Positions 55,296 to 64,000 are shown, counted from the first letter of the stretch. The stretch is 64,000 nucleotides of DNA from Acholeplasma equifetale ATCC 29724 (GCF_000687735.1 NZ_JHXL01000006.1:1-64000); one strand, 5' to 3'. Numbers and translations: made by a program. The notes: generated by a model not told the origin, from the sequence alone.

Positions 55296-55751
55296 CTATT
55301 TTGAAATTTGGCTAATATAATCTTTGATGATAATCTTGTTATGAGGCATTAACTCATCCCAAGGTATATCATGGATTGAAAACCATTTACAATCCATAAC
55401 TTCACTTTTATCAATTGCAATATTTCCATCAAATGTTTCAATAATATAAACATGTTCAACGATGTAAACAATATCCTTATTTGGATATTGATACATAAAA
55501 TCACGACCACTATAGTTCTTGAAAAAACGATATGTTTTCGGTACTAATCCAATTTCTTCTTTGACTTCTCTTACCAAGCATTCATCAATTGTTTCACCTA
55601 ACTCCATTGCTCCACCATGTATTGCCCAAAACCCATTGTCTTTTCTTTTTTGTAAAAGAATCTTTCCGTCTTGGTAAATAATAGCAGCTGCAGTTGGCAT
55701 AAATATTGGATCATGACCTATTTTTTTTCTAATATTTTTTATGTAGTCCAT
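55296..55751 (-). CDS. Nudix hydrolase
   Basis: Encodes 151 residues from ATG at 55751, or a few more from a GTG at 55763 overlapping the upstream gene. The Nudix box is complete: GAMELGETIDE...REVKEEIGL. It hydrolyses a nucleoside diphosphate derivative; the substrate is unknown. It is 12 nt from secA and adjacent to the DUF3137 gene, probably the same transcript. Confidence 0.88.
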   Translation of the reverse strand: MDYIKNIRKKIGHDPIFMPTAAAIIYQDGKILLQKRKDNGFWAIHGGAMELGETIDECLVREVKEEIGLVPKTYRFFKNYSGRDFMYQYPNKDIVYIVEHVYIIETFDGNIAIDKSEVMDCKWFSIHDIPWDELMPHNKIIIKDYISQISK

Positions 55752-55752
55752 A

Positions 55753-56673
55753 TTATAAATCACTACTCATATATTTAGATCGATTTAAACCAAATACTTC
55801 AATAATCTCCTTCATGATAATAATATCAGGAAGATAAAATTTAATACCTTCATCAGTAAGTGGTTGACTTATTTTTGGTTCTAAAGTATTTACACTGTCA
55901 TTAACTGCAATATGTAACTCATTATTACGCCATAATAATGAGATATGGCCTCTAAAGCCTTGTTCAAGAGCCATAATATTTTCAATCATTTTAGGTGTAA
56001 TAATGTAAAACGCATGTGCCTTATCGGTAGATTGAACCGAAAACTTTTTATTAAATTCGATACTTTCTGTTTCTACTTTTTCTAATCCATTTAACGATGT
56101 CATGTAATTTGATAACCCTTTTTCAACAACTCTCAATGAATCTTTAAATTGTCGTTCGAACTTAAAGATAAACCATCGACCTTTAAAATATGTTACATAT
56201 CGAACGTGTGTACGTCCTTTTGAATCACGATATACTTGTCGTTCTTCTAAATTAATATCAGATACTTGAAACTTAACCTTTTTATAAGATGCTGAAATAT
56301 AGTCTTCTAAATGATAGCGATCAGGTTTTTTAACAAGTTGTGTGCTTAATATCTTATCAATTGGTATACCGATTGATGGCTCATATATTAATTCATCATA
56401 ATATGATTCAAGTAATGTTCGAATAACTCTTTCTTTAAAACTTTTTTTAAAAGGTTTTGCTTTACTTTCACCAATTGATACAACAATTACAGCAACTATA
56501 AATAAAATAATGCCGAACAGAAAAAGTACTGATAAATACTCAAAACCTAAAACACTAATTATTAAAAATAATATACCAATACCACCAATAATAAACCCTG
56601 CTTTTTGGTATTTTTTCATTTCATCATATATGGCTTGTCGTTCTTTTTCTAAACTTTCAAGTTTTTCTATCAT
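55753..56673 (-). CDS. DUF3137 membrane protein
   Basis: Encodes 306 residues. An N-terminal coiled-coil (1-23) is followed by two membrane helices (about 25-42 and 47-67). A large soluble domain (about 90-300) contains RYVTYFKGRWFIFKFERQF, as in DUF3137 proteins. These genes frequently neighbour lemA, as here. Function is unknown. A terminator lies between the two genes, so it may depend on read-through. Confidence 0.78.
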   Translation of the reverse strand: MIEKLESLEKERQAIYDEMKKYQKAGFIIGGIGILFLIISVLGFEYLSVLFLFGIILFIVAVIVVSIGESKAKPFKKSFKERVIRTLLESYYDELIYEPSIGIPIDKILSTQLVKKPDRYHLEDYISASYKKVKFQVSDINLEERQVYRDSKGRTHVRYVTYFKGRWFIFKFERQFKDSLRVVEKGLSNYMTSLNGLEKVETESIEFNKKFSVQSTDKAHAFYIITPKMIENIMALEQGFRGHISLLWRNNELHIAVNDSVNTLEPKISQPLTDEGIKFYLPDIIIMKEIIEVFGLNRSKYMSSDL

Positions 56674-56691
56674 CGCTATAACCTCTTCTTA

Positions 56692-56729
56692 TTAAAAAAG
56701 CAGAAACAATACGAAAAATGCTTCTGCTT
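56692..56729 (-). terminator. Terminator after lemA
   Basis: AAGCAGAA (56698-56705) pairs with TTCTGCTT (56722-56729) around a 16-nt loop, followed by T x6 on the minus strand. Confidence 0.75.
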
Positions 56730-56748
56730 ATACATTTAAATTTTGTTG

Positions 56749-57309
56749 TCAGAAATTAAATTCTACGTCTTGTCTCTTTGCACTTTCAGCTTCGAAGAAA
56801 TCGCGTTTTGAGAATCCCTTCCAGTTAGCAACAATGCTTGATGGCCATGTCACAACTTTTTGATTGTATACTGAAACATTAGAGTTGTATACTCTTCTTG
56901 CAGCTTGAAGGTTTTCTTCAACTTCTACAGAAGCATCTTGTAGCTTAGCAAAATTTTGTGATGCTTTTAAATCTGGATATTGTTCAACAACAACGTTTAA
57001 AGCATTTAAACCTTGTGTAAGTTCATTTGCAAATTCTTCTTTTTCATGAATTGAAGCATTTTTATTAAAGTTTCTCATTGCGATAACTTTTTCTAATGTT
57101 TCTTTTTCATGTTTTGCATATCCTTTTGTTGCATCAACCATTTTTTTCAATAAATCATATCGTTTTGTTAATGCAATATCAATACTTGATTCTGATTCAT
57201 CAATTTTAACAATCATTCTATTAAATGCATTTGTTGTGGAAATTACCCATGCAATAATGATAATTGCAACAACTGCTATGACACCAAGTGTTATATATAC
57301 CCATTCCAT
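56749..57309 (-). CDS. lemA: LemA family protein
   Basis: Encodes 186 residues: an N-terminal membrane helix (about 5-25) followed by helical domain with the family pattern (NAFNRMIVKIDESES, IALTKRYDLLKKMVDATKGY). Typical length. The C-terminal half ends in YNSNVSVYNQKVVTWPSS, a LemA hallmark. It is located at the membrane; function unsettled. Partner gene for DUF3137 follows. Confidence 0.9.
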   Translation of the reverse strand: MEWVYITLGVIAVVAIIIIAWVISTTNAFNRMIVKIDESESSIDIALTKRYDLLKKMVDATKGYAKHEKETLEKVIAMRNFNKNASIHEKEEFANELTQGLNALNVVVEQYPDLKASQNFAKLQDASVEVEENLQAARRVYNSNVSVYNQKVVTWPSSIVANWKGFSKRDFFEAESAKRQDVEFNF

Positions 57310-57353
57310 TTTTAAGCACCTCGCTGAGTTTTATAGTAAACCTTGTCTTTATT

Positions 57354-57382
57354 ATTTTATAATAAATGACTAAAAATATCAA
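57354..57382 (-). promoter_or_regulatory. Promoter of lemA
   Basis: TTGATA (57377-57382), 17-nt spacer, TAAAAT (57354-57359) on the minus strand. Confidence 0.72.
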
Positions 57383-57418
57383 TGAAATATAATAAATACG
57401 CTTTGATTAAACTGAATT

Positions 57419-58585
57419 TTATTTATTTAAAGCATTTTTGAAGACATCAAGGCTATCAACGTCTTCCCATTTGAATTCATTTCCATCTTTACCAAAGTGT
57501 CCATTATGAACGGTACCTTTATATATTGGTTTTTTCAATTGTAATTTTTCAATAATTGCTTTAGGTGTTAGTTTAAAGTTTTTAACAATAATTTCTTCTA
57601 TTTTTTTATCTTCAATTAATCCTGTATTAAACGTATTAACATAAATACTTACAGGTTCTGCAACTCCGATTGCATAAGCTAATTGAATTTCACAAGTTTT
57701 TGCAATACCACTTGCAACAATTTGTTTAGCTAAATAGCGTGCCATATATGAAGCACTTCTATCTACTTTTGAAGCATCTTTTCCTGAGAATGCTCCGCCA
57801 CCATGACGTGAATATCCCCCATATGTATCTACAATAAGTTTTCTTCCTGTTAAACCTGAATCACCAACAGGTCCTCCAATGACAAAACGTCCTGTAGGAT
57901 TAATATAATATGTTGTATCAACATCTAATAAATCGCTAGGTATAACAGTTTTAATAACTTTTTCAATGACTTCGTTTTTTAATTCATCCATTGATTTTGA
58001 TTCTTCGTGCTGAGTAGATAAAACAACCGCAGTGACTTTTAATGGTTTGTGGTCATCACTATATAAAACTGATACTTGTGACTTAGCATCAGGTCCTAAA
58101 CCTTTAATAATTCCTTTTTCCCTAACTTGTGAAATTTTTTCAGTTAAACGATGAGCTAAATAAATAGGTAATGGTAATAAAGCTTCTGTATCATCTTTAG
58201 CAAAACCAAACATGATGCCTTGGTCGCCAGCACCTTGTTCTTTACCATTAGACTCATCTAATCCCATCGCAATATCACTACTTTGTTGATGTATTTCAAC
58301 TGTAAATTTTGCTTGATTCAAATCAAATAAGAATTTTGGATCTCCATATCCACAAAAAGCAATTGCTTCTTTAGCAATTTTTACAACATTATCATATGAT
58401 AAATCAGCTTTTGTATTAACTTCTCCAAAAATGAAAACAGATTGATTTGCGAGTGCAACTTCTATTGCTGTACGTGAATTTGGGTCAATTGATAAACAGT
58501 AATCTAAAATACTATCTGCAATATAGTCTGCAACTTTATCAGGATGTCCTTTTGACACACTTTCACTTGAAAATATATAACTCAT
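57419..58585 (-). CDS. metK: S-adenosylmethionine synthetase
   Basis: Encodes 388 residues, normal length. Signatures are SEVSKGHPDK-type SESVSKGHPDKVADYIAD, GAGDQGIMFGFA and GGGAFSGKDASKVDRSA. It makes SAM from methionine and ATP. Expression is controlled by a SAM riboswitch, giving feedback by product. SAM feeds trmB and queA in this same window. Confidence 0.96.
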   Translation of the reverse strand: MSYIFSSESVSKGHPDKVADYIADSILDYCLSIDPNSRTAIEVALANQSVFIFGEVNTKADLSYDNVVKIAKEAIAFCGYGDPKFLFDLNQAKFTVEIHQQSSDIAMGLDESNGKEQGAGDQGIMFGFAKDDTEALLPLPIYLAHRLTEKISQVREKGIIKGLGPDAKSQVSVLYSDDHKPLKVTAVVLSTQHEESKSMDELKNEVIEKVIKTVIPSDLLDVDTTYYINPTGRFVIGGPVGDSGLTGRKLIVDTYGGYSRHGGGAFSGKDASKVDRSASYMARYLAKQIVASGIAKTCEIQLAYAIGVAEPVSIYVNTFNTGLIEDKKIEEIIVKNFKLTPKAIIEKLQLKKPIYKGTVHNGHFGKDGNEFKWEDVDSLDVFKNALNK

Positions 58586-58605
58586 AATGCTTAACCTTCC
58601 TTTTT

Positions 58606-58745
58606 CAAAAATAAAACTTCCAATAAGGAAGTATTATTTTACAATCCTTATTGTTGGGATTTTCCCCTCTCGGTTGAGCACCTAATTTAATAGGTTGCTG
58701 CAGGGTCTTAAGACCGATAACCTCACCTGCTCTGAATAAGTTGTA
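58606..58745 (-). promoter_or_regulatory. SAM riboswitch (SAM-I class) with terminator
   Basis: P1 pairs CTTATT (58735-58740) with AATAAG (58647-58652 region). Core elements read GCAGGTGAGG, CAGCAACC and GGTGCTCAACC, matching SAM-I positions GGTGGAGG, GGCAACC and GGTGC. The terminator is ACTTCC (58627-58632 on minus) with GGAAGT (58616-58621), loop TTATT, T-run. The P1 3' arm AATAAGG can alternatively pair with CCTTATT of the terminator, giving the antiterminator. High SAM should stop metK transcription. Confidence 0.88.
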
Positions 58746-58760
58746 TTCAATTTCTTAACA

Positions 58761-58789
58761 ATGATACTTTATTTTTTCTAAAATGTAAA
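58761..58789 (-). promoter_or_regulatory. Promoter of metK riboswitch transcript
   Basis: TTTACA (58784-58789), 17-nt spacer, TATCAT (58761-58766) on the minus strand. Confidence 0.7.
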
Positions 58790-58796
58790 TAGTTTT

Positions 58797-60113
58797 TTAA
58801 AATTCTCTGTAAATTGCGTCAAATTCTTCGTGATAACGTAAAAATGTTTCTTTCAAATTGTATTCAAAATAATGAAATAACTGATTTTGGAATAATTGAA
58901 TCGTTTGTTGATGTGTATTAGGTCTGTGATATGAAGCAGCGTTTCTTAGTGAAATATACATATCAGCAAGTAAAATAATCTGACTTTCAATTTCAGGTTG
59001 AATCTTACGCATTTCAGTAATTAATTTTTCATCAGCTGTTCCTTCATAATGACTTCTTAAAATGTCGTTACATTTTTGAGCAAGTTGTAATCTTTTACCA
59101 ATCTTACTACCCAATTCTGTTTTTGTTTTTAAGACTTCATAACTTTGCTCATCATACGAATTTGAATCAAGCATAATGTCTTTAATCTCATCAAATCGTA
59201 AATGAATTAATGCATACTTTTCAATGTCGTTAATCGTAATTTCATCTAAGTTATAAACAGCAGCTAACTTTTTAGCAATTAATGCAACCCATTTAGCGTG
59301 TGATTCATCAAGTAATGAAGATGACGCTTGGAAAACAACGTTGAATAGATTTCTAACGATGTGTGTATAATCACCTTGAACTTCACGACGCTTTTGAAGT
59401 TCCTTTTTACGTTCTTCTTGAATAAATTGACCAATTGAAACAATAATATAATTAACTAAATAAAATAGTATAAAAATAATTGTTCTAAGTGCTAGTGAAC
59501 CTACTTGCATTGCCATTTCATGATCTGTAAATAAGTGTTCAATAAATTCTTGCCAAGTTAAACCTAAATTAAAGAAGTTATAAGTTACTGCTATATGAAG
59601 AAATGTAACAAAGCCTAATAATGAAACAAATGAATTAGAAAGTAGTTTTTTGTCTTGATAAAGCGATATTTCAACTAAGGCATAATAAATTAAAACGTAA
59701 CTTGCTGTTTCAAATAATTGATTATTCCCTACTGCATATATTCTTACATATACAAGTATGGCTGATATGAAAATCCAAAAGCTTGATACATACATCGCTA
59801 TTTGCTGTTTCGTTAAATCATTATGGTCTAAATCAATTAATTTTTTTTGTAATCGTCCTACCGCATATGTAATTGGTAATGATGCAACAGCAAATAACCA
59901 ATCAGTTGTTGGATTGGCTACTGAAAAACCTAGAATAAAGAACACAAATGAATATAAAAGGTTTGATAAAAAGACGATATTTTTAATAACGACGTTTCTT
60001 CTATATAAAACTGCTACTTCATTTGTAATATCAATACCTGTTTCAAAACCAAAAAACTTTGAGAAAAGTCGTTTACCAAGCCCTTTAAGTTTATTTTTTG
60101 GTTTTTCTAACAT
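58797..60113 (-). CDS. Membrane protein with degenerate HD-GYP-like domain
   Basis: Encodes 438 residues. Residues 45-235 hold about six membrane helices. The cytoplasmic part (about 250-438) follows the HD-GYP layout: SHAKWVALIAKKLAAVYNLD, KYALIHLRFDEI where LHDIGK is expected, RSHYEGTADEK where yHHExxDGxGYP is expected, and ILLADMYISLRNAASYHRP for the ADxYDALTxxRPY segment. The HD metal pair is lost, so hydrolysis of cyclic di-nucleotides is doubtful. It follows the pgpA-like gene by 2 nt. A sensor or pseudo-enzyme role is inferred. Confidence 0.7.
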   Translation of the reverse strand: MLEKPKNKLKGLGKRLFSKFFGFETGIDITNEVAVLYRRNVVIKNIVFLSNLLYSFVFFILGFSVANPTTDWLFAVASLPITYAVGRLQKKLIDLDHNDLTKQQIAMYVSSFWIFISAILVYVRIYAVGNNQLFETASYVLIYYALVEISLYQDKKLLSNSFVSLLGFVTFLHIAVTYNFFNLGLTWQEFIEHLFTDHEMAMQVGSLALRTIIFILFYLVNYIIVSIGQFIQEERKKELQKRREVQGDYTHIVRNLFNVVFQASSSLLDESHAKWVALIAKKLAAVYNLDEITINDIEKYALIHLRFDEIKDIMLDSNSYDEQSYEVLKTKTELGSKIGKRLQLAQKCNDILRSHYEGTADEKLITEMRKIQPEIESQIILLADMYISLRNAASYHRPNTHQQTIQLFQNQLFHYFEYNLKETFLRYHEEFDAIYREF

Positions 60114-60115
60114 GT

Positions 60116-60706
60116 TTATTTATCCTTTACTTCTCCCTCTAAATCGAAAATACTAACCTTTCGATATGTAGGATTTTCTAATGCTAAGTTTTCATTCATA
60201 ACTTGCGCGACACGTGTTGATGCCGCAGCAGCAATCGCACCTACGATGTCATCTAACATTGTATGAACTGTTCCTTCTTTTTTTCCTTCTTCATTTAGTC
60301 TTGCGACAACACCGTGTTTATTCACATCAATATCGCCAAAATTTGTTTGACCTATTGCCCCATAGTTTCTAGCAATATCTAATCCGATTGTTTCATCTAT
60401 TCCAAATAAACCTAAGTCATAATATAAAATATCTTGAATAGGTCCTTTAAATAATTTTTCTTCCGCTAGTCTGTCAACTTCTGCTGCAAACTGAATGTGA
60501 TGAAAAATATCACGATATGTTAAAATCTTTTCAACAGATTCTAAACACATCGCATATGGTACATCTTTGTAATACTTAGATTGTTGTTGATATGCGATTT
60601 GTGCAATATCTTCAATAGTGACTTTGCCGCGTTCCCATAATGTATCTTTATTAAGCTTTAACATCTCATCACGGCTATAAACTAATTTGACTTTTTCTTT
60701 ACTCAT
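60116..60706 (-). CDS. Phosphatidylglycerophosphatase A-like protein (YutG type)
   Basis: Encodes 196 residues from ATG at 60706 (MSKEKVKLVYSRDEM), with GGAGG 9 nt upstream inside fmt. The segment MLDDIVGAIAAAASTRVAQV is the family's acidic motif. YutG/PgpA-like proteins are soluble in Firmicutes, unlike E. coli PgpA. The expected role is dephosphorylating phosphatidylglycerophosphate in lipid synthesis, but that is by homology. It overlaps fmt by 8 nt. Confidence 0.8.
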   Translation of the reverse strand: MSKEKVKLVYSRDEMLKLNKDTLWERGKVTIEDIAQIAYQQQSKYYKDVPYAMCLESVEKILTYRDIFHHIQFAAEVDRLAEEKLFKGPIQDILYYDLGLFGIDETIGLDIARNYGAIGQTNFGDIDVNKHGVVARLNEEGKKEGTVHTMLDDIVGAIAAAASTRVAQVMNENLALENPTYRKVSIFDLEGEVKDK

Positions 60707-61613
60707 GGATAAATCCTCCATCTTTAAATAAATTTTGACCATTTAGGTAATCTTTAACGAACATTCTTTTTTTACTTTCTTGTTGAATTTCTAGAAGTTT
60801 TAGTGTTTTGGTTTTTGTTCCAATGAATATTTCTTTTCGATTAACCTTTATTTCACCCGGTCTTAATGATATTATATCACTTTCTTCCATATCAAATACT
60901 TTGACTAAAGTATTATCAATCATAAAGTGGGCACCAATATTAGGCATAAGACCTCTTAATCGATTAATATTCCATTCAGAAGATTCGAAAAATTTTAATC
61001 TCTCATCTTCAAATTTTAATGTATATGCAAATGTTACTTGTGATTCGTCTTGTTGAATTTTTTCATAAGTTCCATTTAAAATATCATCTATTCTTTTTTC
61101 TAAAAGGTCTCTTCCTGCGATTGATAACTTAGCTGATAATGTTCCATAATTATCTTTTGGATCAATATCGACGATAACTTGTTCAATCATATCACCAGCG
61201 TCCATTTTATACACCATTTCCATTAATGTTATTCCTGTTTTTGTTTCACCATTAAAAAGTGCATATTGAATTGGGGCACCTCCACGGTATTTTGGTAATA
61301 ATGATCCATGAACATTAATTGCTTTAACTTGTTCTAATAAAGCTTTAGGTAAAATTTGTCCGTAAGCCGCTGTAATTAAAAGTTTTGGTTTTTTATCTAA
61401 GATGTATTGATAACTATCTTTTATTTTAATTGGTTGAAATACTTCAATACCGTGTTCTAAAGCGACCTTTTTAACTTCAGACATTTCTAATTCTTTTTTT
61501 CTTCCAACAACTTTATCTGGTTGTGTGACAACTAATCCTACTGGATATTTTTTTTCAATTAGCATTTCTAAAATCGGCTTAGCAAATGCTGGTGTTCCCA
61601 TAAAAACGATCAT
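60699..61613 (-). CDS. fmt: Methionyl-tRNA formyltransferase
   Basis: Encodes 304 residues. Catalytic residues lie in NVHGSLLPKYRGGAPIQYAL; MGTPAFA at the N-terminus and GITLMEMVYKMDAGDM are typical. The C-terminal OB-like domain ends near KDGGFIHE. It formylates initiator Met-tRNA. It lies 15 nt after the priA-like gene, the conserved priA-fmt order of Firmicutes (def not between them here). Confidence 0.94.
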   Translation of the reverse strand: MIVFMGTPAFAKPILEMLIEKKYPVGLVVTQPDKVVGRKKELEMSEVKKVALEHGIEVFQPIKIKDSYQYILDKKPKLLITAAYGQILPKALLEQVKAINVHGSLLPKYRGGAPIQYALFNGETKTGITLMEMVYKMDAGDMIEQVIVDIDPKDNYGTLSAKLSIAGRDLLEKRIDDILNGTYEKIQQDESQVTFAYTLKFEDERLKFFESSEWNINRLRGLMPNIGAHFMIDNTLVKVFDMEESDIISLRPGEIKVNRKEIFIGTKTKTLKLLEIQQESKKRMFVKDYLNGQNLFKDGGFIHE

Positions 61614-61628
61614 ATATTGATTTCCTTT

Positions 61629-63887
61629 CTAATACCAAATGATATCGCCTGCTGTATGAATTCTAAATTCATGATTTCTAAATATATGGTGTAAGGATTC
61701 ATCAAGCATTTTGTATTTAAGTATCATAATGAAACGATAATAATCCTTATCTTTCATAACGTGTGACGCATATGGTCCAACAACTAAAATGCCCTCTAAT
61801 TCAAGTTCTTGTTTCATACGTAAGCAATGCTGATATGTTTTTAAATAACTACGACCTTCAACCATGACTTGCATCAATTGGTAAGTAGGTGGCATTTTCG
61901 TTAATTCTCGATTTTTTAACTCGTTTTTATAAAAATCCAAACCTTCAAGTTGATTAAATATAGGATTTTCATAATCATACACTTGAATAATCAACTCATT
62001 TTGAGCTATTAACCTTGAATCTTGAACCAATTGATATGTTTCTTCTAATGCTTTATAATTTGGTAATTTTAACATTTGATCAAACAATAATATACCAACG
62101 TATTGGATTTTTTTTCTTAAAAGTGTTTTAAGTGCCATCTTGGTACCTATTAGAATATGAAATGGTGATTGTTCGATATCCTTTAATAATTCGAGATACT
62201 CTTTTGGCTTCATTGAATCTTTATCGATTCTTAAGATAATTTCATCTTTATAAGTTTGTCTTAAGTATTCCTCTAATTGTTCAATACCACTTCCAACAGG
62301 TTTCATCGTATTTTTTTTACATTTTGTACATGTTGAATGAAAAGGCTCTTCATACTTACTATAAGATGATATTAGTTTTTTATCTTTTTGATAGTAATGT
62401 AATACGTTACCGAACTCAGGATCTTTTGGAACATATCCGCAATGTCTACACATCACAAATGGGGCATAACCTTTTTGATTCATTAAAAGTAGTATTTTTT
62501 GATTTGAAATAATAGCGTTATCTATTTTTTCTTTTAAATATGTGGATAGCATATTCACATTACCTTTTTTAAGTTCATCAGTCATATCAATTTTGGTAAT
62601 TTTCGAATATGATAATGCATCATCTACAGATACTAAATTTAATGAATTTTGATTGTACAATTGATAGTCTCTTGTTGTTAATACATGTGAAATATACATG
62701 AGATGTAAATTTCTTTTCTGTGCGATATATCGAGCTACTTCTCTTGAATCATAATAAATTAACTCTGTTTCTTTAAATCCTTCATGATGACTTTCAATAA
62801 AAATTATTGACGTCAATTTTGGAAAATCTGTAAATATGGATTGACGACTACCTAAAATAATTTTAGCTCGTCCATCATAAATCGATTGATAATTGATATA
62901 TGCTTCTCTTTTTGTTTGATGCGAGCCAATTTCAGCAATAAATGCCTCATTAAAATATGGTAATAGATATGTTTTTATTTCTTCAATCATGTAAAGTTCA
63001 GGTACTAATATAAGTACTTGTCCTATTTGAATTTGTTTTTTTAAATATAACATGATTGGTTGAATAATATCTTGATAATTTGCTTTAACAAAAGTATTTC
63101 CTTTTTGAATTTGTTCTGTTATGTTATCAAATATATTCTTTTCATCTTGAGTCAAATCTAATTCATCAATATTCTTAATATCTCGATGGCTCAATGAAAG
63201 TTCTTTTGTTTCAAAAATTAATTTTAAGTCTATGAGTTTTTGAATTATATGCTCTGAATACGTTTCTTTAACTTCTTTTTTTGAAACTTTACCTTGTTCT
63301 TTAATATATGCCAAACATGCTTGTTGTTTAGGTGTTAAAAGCGCGTTATCACTTTGATAAACTAAAAAACTATCAAGACGAGGTTGGTATTTAGTTTTTA
63401 AATGTGTTGTAAGTTTTACAACGCCCTTCTTTTCTAACGTTTTTATTCTTGATAAATAATTGAAATCCTGTTTTTTTAATGTCCATATACCATTTTTAAA
63501 ATGTTCAAATAAATCTTGTGGTATTTCATTCTCACGAAGTATTGTAACTTGTTTTTCATAATCAAGTAGTAAATCAAAAGGTACAAACATCTCAAAAACT
63601 CTAGAAAGCAAAATGGTTGGATTTTTTTTAAGTTGTTTAATAATATCAAAAGATTCTTCACTAATAATTGGTTCTAAATCTAATACATCAAGTATTTCTT
63701 TTTTTGCAGTATTTGATTCATCTTTAATTTTAACAACCATACCGATTCTACCATCTTGAATTTGTGCAAATGGTACTAAAACACGCATACCTTCTTTTAA
63801 AAACGATGAAAAAACATCTGGTACGATGTAATCATAAACTTGATTGACTTGTTGATGTTTTATATCGATTATAACTTCTGCAAACAT
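61629..63887 (-). CDS. priA: PriA-like protein with lost helicase motifs
   Basis: Encodes 752 residues at the syntenic priA locus. The N-terminal DNA-binding domain (MFAEVIIDIKHQQVNQVYDY; RVLVPFA) and C-terminal domain are recognisable. Where PriA has GVTGSGKTEVY the sequence is TFVKANYQD (about 265-273). DEEH is IESH (364-367), and the SATPS segment is ISHVLTT (399-405). Of the zinc cysteines only CRHC and CTKC pairs remain; the inner pairs are gone. It cannot act as an ATPase by the canonical mechanism, yet the frame is intact. It may still bind forks or recruit DnaB/DnaI. TAGGTGA precedes the ATG. Confidence 0.88.
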   Translation of the reverse strand: MFAEVIIDIKHQQVNQVYDYIVPDVFSSFLKEGMRVLVPFAQIQDGRIGMVVKIKDESNTAKKEILDVLDLEPIISEESFDIIKQLKKNPTILLSRVFEMFVPFDLLLDYEKQVTILRENEIPQDLFEHFKNGIWTLKKQDFNYLSRIKTLEKKGVVKLTTHLKTKYQPRLDSFLVYQSDNALLTPKQQACLAYIKEQGKVSKKEVKETYSEHIIQKLIDLKLIFETKELSLSHRDIKNIDELDLTQDEKNIFDNITEQIQKGNTFVKANYQDIIQPIMLYLKKQIQIGQVLILVPELYMIEEIKTYLLPYFNEAFIAEIGSHQTKREAYINYQSIYDGRAKIILGSRQSIFTDFPKLTSIIFIESHHEGFKETELIYYDSREVARYIAQKRNLHLMYISHVLTTRDYQLYNQNSLNLVSVDDALSYSKITKIDMTDELKKGNVNMLSTYLKEKIDNAIISNQKILLLMNQKGYAPFVMCRHCGYVPKDPEFGNVLHYYQKDKKLISSYSKYEEPFHSTCTKCKKNTMKPVGSGIEQLEEYLRQTYKDEIILRIDKDSMKPKEYLELLKDIEQSPFHILIGTKMALKTLLRKKIQYVGILLFDQMLKLPNYKALEETYQLVQDSRLIAQNELIIQVYDYENPIFNQLEGLDFYKNELKNRELTKMPPTYQLMQVMVEGRSYLKTYQHCLRMKQELELEGILVVGPYASHVMKDKDYYRFIMILKYKMLDESLHHIFRNHEFRIHTAGDIIWY

Positions 63888-63933
63888 TTTTTCACCTACA
63901 TGAATATATTATCACTTTTTTATTAAAATACAT

Positions 63934-63960
63934 AAAAAACATCCCCTTTAAGGGATGTTT
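63934..63960 (-). terminator. Terminator before the priA-like gene
   Basis: AAACATCCC pairs with GGGATGTTT (63938-63960 overall), followed by T-run on the minus strand. It ends the partial gene at the window edge. Confidence 0.88.
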
Positions 63961-63962
63961 GA

Positions 63963-64000
63963 TTATTTTTTAATTTCTTTTAATAATGTTTCAATACGAT
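63963..64000 (-). CDS. C-terminal end of an unidentified gene (partial)
   Basis: The last 12 codons on the minus strand read (x)RIETLLKEIKK and stop TAA at 63963-63965, directly before a terminator. Too short to identify. In Firmicutes gmk, rpoZ or coaBC often precede priA. Confidence 0.55.
   Translation of the reverse strand, partial: RIETLLKEIKK

Noticed and set aside
1-64000. CRISPR arrays, prophage, tRNA or rRNA genes
   Set aside because: No regularly spaced repeats, phage structural genes, tRNA cloverleaf-like segments or rRNA sequence were noticed on reading the intergenic spaces.

Overview
The window is a densely packed, AT-rich chromosome segment from a wall-less low-GC bacterium, most likely Acholeplasma or a close relative (Acholeplasmataceae). 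The evidence is a Firmicutes-type gene content and order in a reduced genome, UGA clearly used as a stop (several ATGA overlaps; an intact prfB/RF2 gene, which mycoplasmas with UGA=Trp lack), Trp encoded by TGG, no peptidoglycan genes in view, and a full-length polA. The species cannot be fixed from sequence alone. Nearly everything is on the minus strand; only uppP, a giant coiled-coil gene and a HAD phosphatase are on the plus strand.

Layout. 1-330: 5' part of an ISL3-like transposase and a nested palindrome. 380-8391: operon parE-parC, a TGS-domain nucleoside kinase, a degenerate Fic/winged-helix protein, a small protein and a WHPGW membrane protein. 8483-12488: operon EIIB-like - HPr - DUF368 (PopT) - trmB - M42 peptidase - aldo/keto reductase, divergent from uppP. 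13430-16026: ruvA-ruvB-queA. 16117-19689: coiled-coil protein of about 1190 residues. 19722-21936: rplU-prp-rpmA-obgE with an L21 leader. 22113-23738: radC and a DUF697 membrane protein. 23789-29016: NatAB-like ABC transporter, Mrp-like ATPase, an acyltransferase-like protein and a zinc-ribbon membrane protein. 29114-37341: polA, a mutM-coaE fusion, dnaB, dnaI and T-box-controlled thrS, in the order known from Bacillus. 37445-40115: ftsY-ylxM-ffh. 40214-42807: tpx and the two-gene U32 (TrhP-like) operon. 42905-43007: a free-standing small RNA gene. 43069-49317: topA, rnhB, rbgA, a soluble FtsK and a membrane-anchored protein. 50286-57309: lemA, DUF3137, nudix, secA, prfB, YitT and recX. 57419-58789: metK behind a SAM riboswitch. 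58797-63887: priA-like, fmt, pgpA-like and a degenerate HD-GYP membrane protein.

Most genes serve DNA topology, replication, repair, translation and protein targeting. The striking pattern is a set of proteins that keep the fold but have lost catalytic residues: PriA without helicase motifs, an EIIB domain with Asp for the phospho-Cys, Fic without its catalytic His/Arg, Mrp without CxxC, HD-GYP without HD, and Pol I without a recognisable exonuclease site. Also notable are a MutM-CoaE fusion, undecaprenyl-phosphate recycling genes (UppP and PopT) in an apparently wall-less cell, DnaA boxes in the polA promoter, and a roughly 100-nt small RNA carrying two AUCCCCU motifs suited to pairing with Shine-Dalgarno sequences.
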